Notes: a model not told the origin generated them from the sequence alone. A stretch of 64,000 nt of DNA from Maribacter sp. BPC-D8 (GCF_035207705.1 NZ_CP128187.1:2790001-2854000), one strand, 5' to 3'. Shown: positions 44,477 to 54,576, numbered from the stretch's first letter. Numbers and translations: made by a program.

Positions 44477-45310
44477 TTAAATAGTACCGCTATTGTCATC
44501 TTTTTCGGTATCGCTATTTCTTTCTTTTAATTTCTCTTGCTTTTTAGCTTCGCGCTCTTCTAACAACTTCTTTCTTCTTTCTTCGTACGCTTTCTTACGC
44601 TCTTCTCGCAATTTTAATTGTTCGGCTTTTGCATCGGCCGCACTTTTTTCTCTTGTCTCAGTTGCTTCAGTCGCTTTATCTAAACGCTCTTGCAATGCTT
44701 CACTTACAACTTCTTCCTCTTCGTCATCAAAATCATCTAATCTACTACGATCATTTGATTTTTTAGTTGGTTTGCTAATTTTTCTTGTTCTAGCAATACC
44801 TCTCAAGACTAAATCACTGATATCGTGTCTTTTTTCGGAATACAACATTACAACATCCGCAGATTTATCAAAAATAAAATCATACTTTTTATTCGTGCCA
44901 ATTTTTTGTACTTCATTGAACACTTGATCCTGTATTGGCTGTATCAACCTTCTCTTTTGCAATACTAAATCTCCTTGTGGTCCGAAACGATCTTGTTGGT
45001 ACTCGATCATTTCTCGTTCCAAAATTTGAATTTCTTCTTCGCGTTCTGCAATAAGCTCTGGAGTCAATAGCACTTTCTCAGCCATTAGATCTTTCTTCAT
45101 CTGCTCCACAACACTTTGCTTCTGCTCTACTTCAACTTTCCAACGTTGTACTTTAGTTGCTAACTGCTCGGTTGCTTCTCTGTACTCATCTACATTTTGT
45201 AAAATGTACTCCATATCTACATAGGCCATTCTCACCCCTCTTTGGGCAAAAACCTGTATTGTCATGAAGATGACCGAAACTATTAATAGAACTTTTGTTT
45301 TTGTACTCAT
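44477..45310 (-). CDS. OmpH/Skp family chaperone, long form
   Basis: 277 residues with a signal peptide (LLIVSVIFMTIQVFAQ). The N-terminal 160 mature residues are a Skp-type chaperone: RMAYVDMEYILQNVDEYREA, coiled coil, YDFIFDKSADVVMLYS. The C-terminal 110 residues are a highly charged tail of Arg, Lys and Glu (EERKKAYEERRKKLLEEREA), absent from the second copy and probably a further helix. It lies between bamA and the shorter ompH on the same strand. A possible -7 element directly upstream suggests that the two ompH genes also have their own promoter. Confidence 0.9.
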   Translation of the reverse strand: MSTKTKVLLIVSVIFMTIQVFAQRGVRMAYVDMEYILQNVDEYREATEQLATKVQRWKVEVEQKQSVVEQMKKDLMAEKVLLTPELIAEREEEIQILEREMIEYQQDRFGPQGDLVLQKRRLIQPIQDQVFNEVQKIGTNKKYDFIFDKSADVVMLYSEKRHDISDLVLRGIARTRKISKPTKKSNDRSRLDDFDDEEEEVVSEALQERLDKATEATETREKSAADAKAEQLKLREERKKAYEERRKKLLEEREAKKQEKLKERNSDTEKDDNSGTI

Positions 45311-45346
45311 TGTTAATGTCGTTTAATCCTATAGAAAATATCGTGC

Positions 45347-45354
45347 CAAAATTA
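45347..45354 (-). promoter_or_regulatory. Putative -7 element for the ompH pair
   Basis: On the minus strand this reads TAATTTTG, an exact TAnnTTTG match, 36 bp upstream of the long ompH start. No TTG is found at the usual -33 spacing. Confidence 0.4.
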
Positions 45355-45413
45355 CTAAATCTTTTAAAACTAAAGGATTAGCACTAAGCACGATTATAAT
45401 AATTCAATGAAAA

Positions 45414-48017
45414 TTAAAACTGTTGACCAATAATGAAGTGAGTTTCCCATCCATGTGCACCTTGCCCAGCAGATTGTGGTAAAAGATCCTCGTCGAATCC
45501 ATAACCAAAATCAATACCCAACAAACCAAATGCTGGCATAAAGATACGCAGCCCCACACCGGCCGATCGTTTTAATTCAAACGGATTAAAGTCTTGAAAA
45601 TTGTTGAAAGAATTACCACCCTCTAAAAATGCGAGTCCATAAATAGACGCAGAAGGCTTCAATGTTAATGGATAACGTAATTCTAATGAGAATTTATTGT
45701 ATATCAAAGCACCATCTGGTGTAGTAGCTCCGGGTGCATATGGTGTTATCGTCTGGTTATCGTACCCTCTAAGTTGTACCACATCTCTACCATCTAATGT
45801 AAAGTTACCCATACCATCACCACCAACATAAAACCTTTCGAAAGGCACATTACCCACAGCACTGTTATAACTACCTAAGAAGCCAAATTCAGCATTACTA
45901 CGAAGCACCAATTTATCTACCAATGTAGTGTACCAATCTCCTTTAAACTTTACTTTATAATATTCAAGCAATCTAAAACGATCTTGATCGACAGCTGATA
46001 ATTCAGCTTGATCAGTTGCGTTTAATCCAACAGCATTTTTCTGCTGTTCAAGTTCTTCAGATCTGTTCTTTAATTCTCTAAAATCTTTATTACTGAATAA
46101 AGACCAAGGCGGTGTAAATTTAGCTGACAACTCAAACGTAGATCCCGACATCGGGAATATACGGCTAGGCCCTTGAGAACTTCTTGAAATACCAAAGGTA
46201 TATGCCAATGAATTTGCCTTACCATCACCAAAGTTAAATAGACCGATGTTATAGTTTCTAAAATCATATAACTGGTAACTAAGCGAGTGAGATATGGTAA
46301 AGAAATCATCTGGCCATTGCACACGTTTAGCCAAACCTGCAGTTACACCTGTAATTGAGAACTGCTGATCTTTATTAATATCAATATCACCATTGTTCCC
46401 ATAAGATGCTGCAAACTGTTGTGTTCTAGACATGCTTAAATTAAAACGTACTGGCTTTTTTCCACCTAACCATGGTTCTGCAAAGTTTAAGCTATATACT
46501 CTATAGGTCTGACTCGCCTGTAAACGTAAAGCAAAAGTTTGACCATCACCCATAGGTACTGGCTTGTACTTTTCTTTTTTAAATAAGTTCTGAATAGAGA
46601 AGTTACTAAAAGATAGTCCTAATGTACCAATGAAACCACCGCCACCATAACCACCTTGCAATTCTATTTGACTAGAACCAGACTCAACCAAATTCCAAGC
46701 TAAATCTACCGTACCCTCATTCGGGTTCGCGTTTAAAACATCTGGTGTAATTTGTTCAGCATCGAAAAAACCAAGTTGCCCTAATTCACGAATAGTTCTA
46801 ATAATATCTGCCTTATTATACTTCTGACCTGGTCTTGTACGTAGTTCACGATAAATAACGTGGTCATTCGTTTTATCATTACCAGATACGGTAACGTGAT
46901 TTAAGAAAGTCTCTTTACCCTCTATAATTCTAATCTCAAAATCGATAGTATCATTAGCAGCCGACATCTCTACTGGGTTAATAGTAGAAAATAGGTAACC
47001 GTTGTTTTGATACAAACTTGTAACATCACTTGGGTCAGGCTTAGAATTATCTGCAATTCTTTCACGTAATAATACACCGTTATAGGTATCACCTTTTTTA
47101 ATACCTAAAACTCGATTCAATTGACGATCCGTATAAACCGTATTACCAACGAAATCAATATTACCAAAGTAGTATTTATCACCTTCCTCAACTTTTATCT
47201 TTAAGTCGATGTTGTTTTCATCAATCTTAATAATAGAATCAGAAATTACACGAGCATCGCGGTATCCGTTTTCAGCAAATTTATCAACCAATAAACTAAG
47301 ATCTTCTTCGTAATCTTCTTGAATGTACTTTGATTTTTTCCAGAAACGACCTAATTTTTTCTGCTTGGTGCTCTTTAAAGCTTTACGCAATTTTTTGTCA
47401 GATAACTGTTCGTTACCTTCAAATATGATATCGCGAATTTTTACTTTATCACCTTTATTGACGTTAACCACCATATTACGGGTGTTACCTTCAATAGTAT
47501 CTTTAGAAGTAGCTATTGTAACATCAGCATTTAAATAGCCTTGTTTTTTATACTTGTTAGTGATGTAATTTTTGGAGTTGGAAATTAAACTTTCGGTAAT
47601 TTTCTTTCCTTTCTTAAGATCGGTATCCTTAATTAAGCCTTCTACCTTACCTTTTTTAACACCATAAAACTTTACGTTAGTCAACGTAGGGCGCTCTATT
47701 ATGTTCAATTCAAGAAAAACGGTGTTTTCTTCAATATTGGTAATAAAGATGTCTATTTCACTGAAAAGCTCAAGACCCCACAGTTTTTTAATGACTTCAC
47801 TAATTTGTTCTCCTGGTAATGTAATAGGTTGACCTACTCTTAAACCTGTATACGTTTTTACGGTCTGCTCGTTATAACTTTGCAGCCCGGTAACGTCTAT
47901 ACCCCCTAAAATATAGCTTTTGCCATCCTCATAGGTATCATCCTGTGCGGCGGCAATAAAGGTAGTTAGAAATAAAAGTGTAGTTAAAAAGTGGTTCAAG
48001 GATATGAACCTGGTCAT
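45414..48017 (-). CDS. bamA: Outer membrane protein assembly factor BamA
   Basis: The ATG at 48017 is chosen because it starts the signal peptide (MTRFISLNHFLTTLLFLTTF, cleaved at IAAAQ) and clears the uppS stop by 4 bp; the longer version from 48050 would overlap uppS. About 867 residues. Five POTRA repeats fill the first half (VKFYGVKKGKVEGLI, IRDIIFEGNEQLSDKKL, FGNIDFVGNTVYTDRQL and others), followed by an Omp85 beta barrel with the VRGYDN-like signature VQLRGYDNQTITPY. BamA inserts beta-barrel proteins into the outer membrane. Its chaperones (two ompH) lie downstream, as in other Bacteroidota. Confidence 0.95.
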   Translation of the reverse strand: MTRFISLNHFLTTLLFLTTFIAAAQDDTYEDGKSYILGGIDVTGLQSYNEQTVKTYTGLRVGQPITLPGEQISEVIKKLWGLELFSEIDIFITNIEENTVFLELNIIERPTLTNVKFYGVKKGKVEGLIKDTDLKKGKKITESLISNSKNYITNKYKKQGYLNADVTIATSKDTIEGNTRNMVVNVNKGDKVKIRDIIFEGNEQLSDKKLRKALKSTKQKKLGRFWKKSKYIQEDYEEDLSLLVDKFAENGYRDARVISDSIIKIDENNIDLKIKVEEGDKYYFGNIDFVGNTVYTDRQLNRVLGIKKGDTYNGVLLRERIADNSKPDPSDVTSLYQNNGYLFSTINPVEMSAANDTIDFEIRIIEGKETFLNHVTVSGNDKTNDHVIYRELRTRPGQKYNKADIIRTIRELGQLGFFDAEQITPDVLNANPNEGTVDLAWNLVESGSSQIELQGGYGGGGFIGTLGLSFSNFSIQNLFKKEKYKPVPMGDGQTFALRLQASQTYRVYSLNFAEPWLGGKKPVRFNLSMSRTQQFAASYGNNGDIDINKDQQFSITGVTAGLAKRVQWPDDFFTISHSLSYQLYDFRNYNIGLFNFGDGKANSLAYTFGISRSSQGPSRIFPMSGSTFELSAKFTPPWSLFSNKDFRELKNRSEELEQQKNAVGLNATDQAELSAVDQDRFRLLEYYKVKFKGDWYTTLVDKLVLRSNAEFGFLGSYNSAVGNVPFERFYVGGDGMGNFTLDGRDVVQLRGYDNQTITPYAPGATTPDGALIYNKFSLELRYPLTLKPSASIYGLAFLEGGNSFNNFQDFNPFELKRSAGVGLRIFMPAFGLLGIDFGYGFDEDLLPQSAGQGAHGWETHFIIGQQF

Positions 48018-48021
48018 ATCT

Positions 48022-48762
48022 TTAAGTGAGTTGTTCGCTTGTTTTTCCAAATCTTCGTTCTCTGTTCTGGTAATTTTTTATGGCCTCCACCAAGTGGTGC
48101 TCTCTAAAATCAGGCCAATATACGTCAATAAAATATAACTCTGCATACGCTATTTGCCATAATAAGAAATTGCTGATCCGATGTTCTCCACTAGTACGGA
48201 TAAGCAAATCTACGTCTGGTAAATCATGCGTGTAAAGATGGCTATTTATAATTTCTTGGTCAATGTTTTCAATTGAAATTATATTATTTTTAACTTTGGT
48301 ACTTATCTCTTTCACCATAGATTGAAGCTCTTCTCGAGCCCCATAGCTCAAAGCCAAAGTAAGCGTCATGCCTGTGTTTTGCTTTGTTTGATCCATTACT
48401 TCGACCAACTCTCTATACGCCTTAGAAGGCAGCGCATCTATGTTACCAATAGTATTTAAACGAATGTTGTTTTTGTTAAAAGTTTTAAGTTCTTTCTTCA
48501 AAGAAGACACCAATAAGCGCATAAGTGTCTGCACTTCTATCTTTGGTCTGTTCCAATTTTCTGTAGAAAAAGTATATAATGTAAGGTATTCAATCTTTAG
48601 TTGAACGCATTCTTCAACGACAATTCTAACCGTTTTTACACCATGTTCGTGACCAAAAACTCTTAGTTTTCCACGTTCTTTTGCCCACCTACCGTTACCA
48701 TCCATGATAATAGCAAGGTGCTTTGGAACATTCAGTTTATCAATATCGTTTATATCACTCAT
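48022..48762 (-). CDS. uppS: Isoprenyl transferase (undecaprenyl diphosphate synthase)
   Basis: 246 residues, cis-prenyltransferase. LAIIMDGNGRWAKERG carries the catalytic Asp of the first conserved region. Also visible are VFGHEHGVKTVRIVVEEC, YLTLYTFSTENWNRP, and the C-terminal DLLIRTSGEHRISNFLLWQ leading to AYAELYF. It adds isopentenyl units to farnesyl diphosphate to make the C55 carrier lipid for peptidoglycan and surface polysaccharides. It lies 4 bp upstream of bamA and 8 bp downstream of the DUF6089 gene, forming one envelope-biogenesis operon. Confidence 0.97.
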   Translation of the reverse strand: MSDINDIDKLNVPKHLAIIMDGNGRWAKERGKLRVFGHEHGVKTVRIVVEECVQLKIEYLTLYTFSTENWNRPKIEVQTLMRLLVSSLKKELKTFNKNNIRLNTIGNIDALPSKAYRELVEVMDQTKQNTGMTLTLALSYGAREELQSMVKEISTKVKNNIISIENIDQEIINSHLYTHDLPDVDLLIRTSGEHRISNFLLWQIAYAELYFIDVYWPDFREHHLVEAIKNYQNRERRFGKTSEQLT

Positions 48763-48770
48763 CTTAAAAA

Positions 48771-49457
48771 TTACTCAAAACAATCCATACAAGGTTTTCT
48801 ACCAAAGGTATAAGTTAGGGTTAAACCAGAAAATACATACCAGTCATCACTAAAAATATTACCAAATTGAAATTCCTCAAAGTTAGAACCTTCAGGGTTA
48901 CTACCATCTAAGTTATCTGTAAAAGTATACCTAGCTCCAATTTCGCCCCCAAAAATAAGAAACTGATTGATACGATATTTAAAACCAACAGTCATTGGCA
49001 CTGCAAAACTTCCTTCTCTTTGATTAATATCTTGTAGAACACCGCCATTAAAATACTGATAATCATACCTAAAATAGGTAAGACCCGTATATAAATAAGG
49101 TGTAAAAGCCGGACCAAGTTTGTGCAAGTTATATTCTACAAAGTTAAATTCTAAACCAACAGAACCTTCTAAAATAGAATTATCAACTACATAACCCCTT
49201 TGCTGCCTTGCACTTGAACTAGATTTTGTATCGTCTGCAGTAAACTTACCATAGGTTAGACTACCTCGCCACGCATACCTTTTGCTTATGTTCCATTTAA
49301 ATAATCCGCCAAAAGCAATATTAGAAGGCAAAAGATAATCTGTTTTACCAACATCACCAATTGTATTGGCACCACCAGCAAAAATACCCACCTCATACGT
49401 CTGCGCCTGCAAACCCGACAGTGAAAAAAGCAATACTAACAACGTTATGTAACGCAT
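48771..49457 (-). CDS. DUF6089 outer membrane beta-barrel protein
   Basis: 228 residues with a signal peptide (YITLLVLLFSLSGLQAQ). The mature protein has alternating hydrophobic strands (YEVGIFAGGANTIGDVG, WRGSLTYGKFTADD, LYTGLTYFRYDYQYF, YVFSGLTLTYTFGRKP) and ends in a short CMDCFE tail. It is the DUF6089 family that typically precedes uppS and bamA in flavobacteria. It is predicted to be an eight-stranded outer membrane barrel of unknown role, and might be an early BAM client. The gap to uppS is 8 bp. Confidence 0.9.
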   Translation of the reverse strand: MRYITLLVLLFSLSGLQAQTYEVGIFAGGANTIGDVGKTDYLLPSNIAFGGLFKWNISKRYAWRGSLTYGKFTADDTKSSSSARQQRGYVVDNSILEGSVGLEFNFVEYNLHKLGPAFTPYLYTGLTYFRYDYQYFNGGVLQDINQREGSFAVPMTVGFKYRINQFLIFGGEIGARYTFTDNLDGSNPEGSNFEEFQFGNIFSDDWYVFSGLTLTYTFGRKPCMDCFE

Positions 49458-49570
49458 AAAATAGATTTTACAATTATTGCAGATATTATATTTAAAACTG
49501 AAAACGCAATAATTTTTATGTTCTCAAAAGATAAACAGTGATTAAGGGCATTTATTGTTTAAAAGTCGGC

Positions 49571-50452
49571 TCAATTTCGCCTATCCTCACCCCAAAGAAG
49601 CTTATTTCTTAGGGTCTTTAAAAAACTTTCTGAAGTATATTCTATCATTTTAATAGTAAAGGGAGCTTTACTTATGGTTATTTCTTGACCATTTTCTAAT
49701 GATGCTATTCTTGAATCTAAAGAAACCAAGTGGTTCTCTTCTCTACCAGATACTTTTAACCGAATTACGGTATCATCTGAAATTACCAAAGGTCTTGCGT
49801 TTAAGTTATGCGGTGCAATAGGTGTCAAAACCAATGACTTTGCTGTTGGCACAATTACCGGACCACCACAACTTAAAGAATACCCTGTTGACCCTGTTGG
49901 GGTTGAAATAATCAATCCGTCAGCCCAATAAGAAGTCAAGTACTCGTTATTTAAAAATGTTTCGACCGTTATCATAGAGGTCGTATCTTTTCTACTTACG
50001 GTAATTTCGTTCAATGCAAAATTAAGATCTCCGAATTCGACATCAAGTTCTTTCGTATTCAATTGAACCAAACTGCGTTCTACAACAGTATAAGCACCTT
50101 GTTTAAACTCTCGAACTACTTTTCTAACATCTTCTTTTTTAAAGGTGGAAAGAAAACCCAACCTACCGGTATTTACACCAACAATTGGTATACCTAAATC
50201 TTTCACAAAAGTTGTAGCCCTTAGTATAGTACCATCGCCACCAAAACTAACGAACATATCAAAAGAGGCATTTAAACCTTCATCGATTGTAAATGTTGAA
50301 AATGTTTGGGCAGTATTTTTAGCTCTGTATAAATCGTAAAAATCTTTTTCAATATAAACTTCGGCAGACACCTTACTTAACTCATCTAATAACTCAATGA
50401 GATATTCAATGGCATTATCTTGATAAGTTTGACCGTATACAGCTACTTTCAT
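49571..50452 (-). CDS. nadK: NAD kinase
   Basis: The ATG at 50452 is preferred, giving 293 residues starting MKVAVYGQTYQD and leaving a 1-bp gap after the CBS gene; an alternative at 50461 would overlap that gene by 8 bp. Motifs: FVSFGGDGTILRATTF with the catalytic Asp, NTGRLGFLSTF, and the NAD pocket STPTGSTGYSLSCGGP. It makes NADP from NAD with ATP in the cytosol. It is co-transcribed with the CBS-domain gene and lies upstream of the DUF6089-uppS-bamA run. Confidence 0.96.
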   Translation of the reverse strand: MKVAVYGQTYQDNAIEYLIELLDELSKVSAEVYIEKDFYDLYRAKNTAQTFSTFTIDEGLNASFDMFVSFGGDGTILRATTFVKDLGIPIVGVNTGRLGFLSTFKKEDVRKVVREFKQGAYTVVERSLVQLNTKELDVEFGDLNFALNEITVSRKDTTSMITVETFLNNEYLTSYWADGLIISTPTGSTGYSLSCGGPVIVPTAKSLVLTPIAPHNLNARPLVISDDTVIRLKVSGREENHLVSLDSRIASLENGQEITISKAPFTIKMIEYTSESFLKTLRNKLLWGEDRRN

Positions 50453-50453
50453 A

Positions 50454-51110
50454 TTAAACATTAAGGTATTTTTCCAAGTAATCTGAACGATTCTTTAAAT
50501 CTTCAAGAAACTCATCATCACTATTTCCAAATACAATATTATAATTATATCGTCTAAAAGTCTGCACTACCTTATTGTAATTATTAGCCGTAATTTTTAA
50601 TGTCACCTCAATAATATCGTTTTGGGTATCAGTAATAAAACCACCATAAAGCTTGGCATTATTACTTTCAACTATTTGAGCAATTTCACTAAAAGAGTAA
50701 TCTTTAGCTCCTTTTGCCACTACCAGAATACTACCAGGATCAGTAAAGAACGGAGTATCAATAAATTCAGAAACAATATCGGTTAAACAATAGTAACCAG
50801 TAACTTCTTCTTTCTCATTAATTACAGGAAGCAAATTAGCTTCATTACGTGCAAAAATCTCTAACACATCTAACCAATTGGTATCTCTACGTGCAAAAAA
50901 ACTTTGCAGCTCATATCGAAACTCCTCAATTTTAGCATCTGACTGTAACCCATCGGCATCTATTTCAGAGAAAAGTCCTAAAAACCTTCCATCCTCCAAT
51001 ATAGCAATATGGGAATAGGTTGAGTCCTGAAAAAATTCTAGAATTTTCTCAGTAGTATCCTTAATATCGAATACCGGTAAGTTCGTAATAATATGTTCTT
51101 GAATATGCAT
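50454..51110 (-). CDS. CBS-domain protein
   Basis: 218 residues, cytosolic. Two CBS motifs fill the first 130 residues (FDIKDTTEKILEFFQDSTYSHI split at residue 20, and EIFARNEANLLPVINEKEEV). The C-terminal half, KGAKDYSFSEIAQIVESNNA, then IIEVTLKITANNYNKVVQTF, looks like an ACT-type regulatory domain. CBS pairs bind adenine nucleotides and ACT domains bind small metabolites, so a sensor of nucleotide state fits the nadK neighbour. The pair is common in flavobacteria. It is divergent from pdxJ. Confidence 0.85.
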   Translation of the reverse strand: MHIQEHIITNLPVFDIKDTTEKILEFFQDSTYSHIAILEDGRFLGLFSEIDADGLQSDAKIEEFRYELQSFFARRDTNWLDVLEIFARNEANLLPVINEKEEVTGYYCLTDIVSEFIDTPFFTDPGSILVVAKGAKDYSFSEIAQIVESNNAKLYGGFITDTQNDIIEVTLKITANNYNKVVQTFRRYNYNIVFGNSDDEFLEDLKNRSDYLEKYLNV

Positions 51111-51166
51111 AGGCTATATATAACGCAAAATAACAATTAATAATATCAAAAGGCGTGCCTTATTTG

Positions 51167-51174
51167 TATTTTTG
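51167..51174 (+). promoter_or_regulatory. Putative -7 element for pdxJ
   Basis: TATTTTTG is an exact TAnnTTTG match 27 bp upstream of the pdxJ start. No TTG is seen at the -33 position. Confidence 0.5.
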
Positions 51175-51201
51175 ATGCTCTTAAAAGGTAAATAAGACAT
51201 A

Positions 51202-51915
51202 ATGACAAAACTTAGCGTTAACGTAAACAAAATTGCAACTCTTAGAAATGCCCGTGGCGGTAATGTTCCAGATTTACTTAAGGTTTCTAAAGATTTAGAA
51301 GGTTTTGGAGCACAAGGGATCACTATTCATCCAAGACCAGACGAACGCCATATTAGATACCAAGATGCACGAGATTTAAAAAAAACGGTAACCACCGAAT
51401 TTAATATCGAAGGTAACCCCGTTCCTAAATTCATTGAACTAGTACTAGAAGTGAAGCCAGAACAAGTAACCTTGGTACCCGATTCTGTTGATGCAATTAC
51501 CTCGAACTCCGGTTGGGACACCATTAAAAACAAGGAATTTTTAACCGATGTCATTAAAACCTTTAAAGATGCCGGTATTCGCACTTCTATTTTTGTAGAT
51601 CCAGACCCAAAAATGATCGAAGGTGCAAAAGCAGTCGGTACTGATAGAATTGAATTATATACTGAAAGCTACGCAACCGATTATTCTCAAAATAAAGAAG
51701 AAGCTATAAAACCATTTGTTGAAGCCGCCAAACGCGCAAACGAATTGGGTATTGGCATAAACGCTGGTCATGATTTAAGTTTAGACAACATTGAATATTT
51801 TGCTAAAAATATCCCTAACTTACTAGAAGTATCTATCGGTCACGCACTTATTAGTGAAGCATTGTACTTAGGCCTTGACAATGTTGTAAACATGTATTTA
51901 CACAGATTAAAATGA
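51202..51915 (+). CDS. pdxJ: Pyridoxine 5'-phosphate synthase
   Basis: 237 residues, TIM barrel. [55 protein letters not shown] and [12 protein letters not shown] are family motifs holding the phosphate and substrate sites. It condenses 3-amino-2-oxopropyl phosphate with deoxyxylulose 5-phosphate, the last step in de novo vitamin B6 ring formation. A 4-base overlap (ATGA) couples its end to the next gene, an alpha/beta hydrolase. Confidence 0.97.
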   Translation: MTKLSVNVNKIATLRNARGGNVPDLLKVSKDLEGFGAQGITIHPRPDERHIRYQDARDLKKTVTTEFNIEGNPVPKFIELVLEVKPEQVTLVPDSVDAITSNSGWDTIKNKEFLTDVIKTFKDAGIRTSIFVDPDPKMIEGAKAVGTDRIELYTESYATDYSQNKEEAIKPFVEAAKRANELGIGINAGHDLSLDNIEYFAKNIPNLLEVSIGHALISEALYLGLDNVVNMYLHRLK

Positions 51916-52688
51916 AACAGATATTACATTCAGTAATTTTAGGAGAAGGAAAACCCTTGTGTATTTTACACGGATTTCTAGGCATGTTAGATAATTGGAA
52001 AACGTTAGGTACTTTATATGCAGAAAATGGTTTTTGCGTTCACTTAATAGACCAAAGAAATCACGGCAAAAGTTTTCATTCTCCAGATTTCAATTACGAT
52101 ATACTTGCAGATGATTTTCTGAATTATTTAGACGAACATAATATCGAAAGCACTGCTATAATTGGCCATTCTATGGGCGGTAAAACAGCTATGCAATTTG
52201 CATGCACATACCCTGAGCGTGTTAACAAATTGCTTATTGCCGATATCGCACCAAAATATTATCCGCCGCATCATCAAGAAATCATTAATGGTTTAAATGC
52301 CATCGATACCACAAATTTGAAATCGAGAAAAGATGCCGACGAACAATTAAAGCAACACATTTCAAATGCAGGCATACGTCAGTTTTTGTTGAAAAATCTC
52401 GACAGAGATGAGGATAAGAAACTATGTTTTAAATTCAATTTAGAGGTACTGAGCGAGAAGATGGAAGAAATTGGAGACAACATCAATAGCACAGATAGCT
52501 TTAACGGACCTACGTTGTTTTTAAGAGGAGACAAATCTGAATATGTCACTAAAAATGACACTGAAATTATACACCGTCATTTTCCAAAAGCAACTGTAGA
52601 AACTATAGATAATGCCGGACACTGGTTACATGCTGAAAACCCAGAGCAATTTTTCGAAAAATCACTTACCTTTTTCAATAAAGGATAA
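51912..52688 (+). CDS. Alpha/beta fold hydrolase (YbfF-like)
   Basis: 258 residues. The nucleophile elbow is GHSMGG (in [16 protein letters not shown]), the oxyanion region is [14 protein letters not shown] and the catalytic His is in [12 protein letters not shown]; the Asp is likely in [10 protein letters not shown]. The overall match is to the YbfF esterase/acyl-CoA thioesterase subgroup. The substrate is unknown. It overlaps pdxJ by 4 bp, a coupling seen in other flavobacteria, but a link to vitamin B6 is not shown. Confidence 0.9.
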   Translation: MKQILHSVILGEGKPLCILHGFLGMLDNWKTLGTLYAENGFCVHLIDQRNHGKSFHSPDFNYDILADDFLNYLDEHNIESTAIIGHSMGGKTAMQFACTYPERVNKLLIADIAPKYYPPHHQEIINGLNAIDTTNLKSRKDADEQLKQHISNAGIRQFLLKNLDRDEDKKLCFKFNLEVLSEKMEEIGDNINSTDSFNGPTLFLRGDKSEYVTKNDTEIIHRHFPKATVETIDNAGHWLHAENPEQFFEKSLTFFNKG

Positions 52689-52717
52689 ATAACTATACTA
52701 ATTTAAAACTAAGACCC

Positions 52718-53065
52718 ATGAAACTAATTTTAAGAATTCTATTGAGCGCCGTTGCTGTAATTATCTTAGCGAATGTGCTACCAAACGTATCTGTAGATGG
52801 CTTTATGACCGCTGTAATCGTAGCTGTTGTATTAAGCATTTTAAATCTTCTTGTTAAACCAATATTGGTTATTCTAACGCTACCCGTAACCGTAATTACT
52901 TTTGGTTTATTTCTATTAATCATCAACGCAATAATTATTTTATTGGCAGATAAACTTATTGATGGTTTTGCCGTTGGTAACATTTGGTGGGCATTGATTT
53001 TTAGCCTCTTGCTATCTTTTTTACAATCAATCTTTTTTACACTGCTAAAAGATGACAAGTCGTAG
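52718..53065 (+). CDS. Phage holin family (YvlD-like) membrane protein
   Basis: 115 residues with about four membrane helices. The conserved sequence LNLLVKPILVILTLPVTVI and then FGLFLLIINAIIILLADKL is the signature of the family labelled Phage_holin_4_2/YvlD. Despite the name these are chromosomal membrane proteins not tied to lysis, often in envelope-stress settings. It starts 29 bp after the hydrolase gene on the same strand. Its function is not established. Confidence 0.87.
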   Translation: MKLILRILLSAVAVIILANVLPNVSVDGFMTAVIVAVVLSILNLLVKPILVILTLPVTVITFGLFLLIINAIIILLADKLIDGFAVGNIWWALIFSLLLSFLQSIFFTLLKDDKS

Positions 53066-53099
53066 TTGCTTGTGATTTGAAATTCAATACTTTAAAAAA

Positions 53100-53130
53100 T
53101 TGGTTGACTTTGCAAAATGTAGTATTTTTG
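53100..53130 (+). promoter_or_regulatory. Promoter of tig
   Basis: TTG at 53100-53102 and TATTTTTG at 53123-53130 are separated by 20 bases, an excellent match to the Bacteroidota consensus. It lies 35 bp upstream of the trigger factor start. Confidence 0.75.
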
Positions 53131-53165
53131 CATCCCATTTTATACATGCAAATAGATAATAAGGA

Positions 53166-54488
53166 ATGAATATTACGAAAGAGCAGATAGACGATTTAAA
53201 TGCAGTAGTTAAAGTTGCTATCACAAAAGAAGATTACCAAGATAAGGTAGATACCATTTTAAGGGATTATAAGAAGCAATCTAATATTCCTGGTTTTAGA
53301 AAAGGCCAAGTTCCTATGGGTCTTATTAAAAAGCAATATGGTAAAGCTGTATTGGTTGATGAAGTAAACAAATTGTTGCAAGACAATCTTAATAAATACC
53401 TAACTGAAGAAAAGTTAGACGTTTTAGGTAACCCGTTACCAAAACAGCAAGACAATTTTGACTGGGATCAAGATGAATTGGCTTTTGAATTCGAATTAGG
53501 TCTAGCTCCTAATTTCGAGGTTTCTTTGAAAACTAAAAAACCTATTACTCAATATAAAATTGTTGCCGACAAAAAAATGATCGACGAGCAAGTTGAGCGT
53601 ATTCAAAAGCAATACGGTAAACTTGTAACTAAAGATGTTGTTAGCAAGAATGATGAAGTAAGCGGTACATTTACGAATGAAGCTGAAGAAATTGACAACA
53701 AATCTTTACTTGAAACTGACAAGTTGAAAAGTAAAAAAGCTTTAGATGCATTAAAAGGCAAAAAAGTTGGTGATGTTGTTACATTGAAAACAAAAGGTTT
53801 ATTCACTGAAGATCATATGTTATCTAGCGCTTTAGGTGTTGACAAACAAAAAGCTGAAGCATTAGATACCGAAGTTACTTTCACCATTTCTGAAATTAAC
53901 GAAAGAGAAGCTGCTGAATTAAATCAAGAATTGTTCGATAAACTTTTTGGTCCAGACAGCGTGAAAACTGAAAAGGAATTAAAAGAGCGTATCAAAGAAG
54001 ATTCTGAAAAGCAATTTGAGCAACAGTCTGATCAAAAATTATTGAACGACGTTACAGAATATTTCATTGACAACACAAAATTTGAATTACCTACCGGTTT
54101 CTTAACCAAGTGGATTCAAATGACTGGTGAAGAGCCGTTATCTGAAGAGCAAGCTGTTGAAGAGTATGCAAAATCGGAAAAAGGATTACGCTACCAGTTA
54201 ATTGAAGGTAAAATAATTCGCGATAATGAACTACAAGTTCAGTTCGATGAATTGAAAGAATTTTCAAAAGGATTTATTCGTTCTCAAATGGCACAATTTG
54301 GCCAATTAGATCCTAAAGAAGAAGAATTAGACAGTATCGCCGCAAGAGTTCTTGGTAACCAAGATGAAGTAAAAAGACTATCAGAACAATTGATGAGTCA
54401 AAAATTATTGAATCTTTACAAAGAAAAGGCAAATCTTAAGACAAAGGAAGTTACCTATGAAAATTTCGTGAAAGAAGTTTACGGATAA
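53166..54488 (+). CDS. tig: Trigger factor
   Basis: 440 residues. The ribosome-binding tail is NIPGFRKGQVPMGLIKKQYG (GFRxGxxP signature). The middle domain (about 130-240) is in the place of the FKBP-like prolyl isomerase but is reduced and divergent, as usual in Bacteroidota. The C-terminal helical arms follow, ending KEVTYENFVKEVYG. It binds the ribosome at the exit tunnel and shields new chains. It has its own promoter and terminator and lies upstream of clpP and clpX, the conserved tig-clpP-clpX order. Confidence 0.95.
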   Translation: MNITKEQIDDLNAVVKVAITKEDYQDKVDTILRDYKKQSNIPGFRKGQVPMGLIKKQYGKAVLVDEVNKLLQDNLNKYLTEEKLDVLGNPLPKQQDNFDWDQDELAFEFELGLAPNFEVSLKTKKPITQYKIVADKKMIDEQVERIQKQYGKLVTKDVVSKNDEVSGTFTNEAEEIDNKSLLETDKLKSKKALDALKGKKVGDVVTLKTKGLFTEDHMLSSALGVDKQKAEALDTEVTFTISEINEREAAELNQELFDKLFGPDSVKTEKELKERIKEDSEKQFEQQSDQKLLNDVTEYFIDNTKFELPTGFLTKWIQMTGEEPLSEEQAVEEYAKSEKGLRYQLIEGKIIRDNELQVQFDELKEFSKGFIRSQMAQFGQLDPKEEELDSIAARVLGNQDEVKRLSEQLMSQKLLNLYKEKANLKTKEVTYENFVKEVYG

Positions 54489-54517
54489 ATTCCAAACAAT
54501 AAATTAAGTATCTTTAC

Positions 54518-54551
54518 GGTGCCGGAAATAAAATTTTCGGCACCTTTTTTT
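54518..54551 (+). terminator. Rho-independent terminator of tig
   Basis: GGTGCCG (54518-54524) pairs with CGGCACC (54538-54544); the stem can extend inward by a G-T pair and A-T pairs. Seven T follow directly (54545-54551). It separates tig from clpP. Confidence 0.9.
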
Positions 54552-54576
54552 ACTCTAAAATATAGACATACAATTT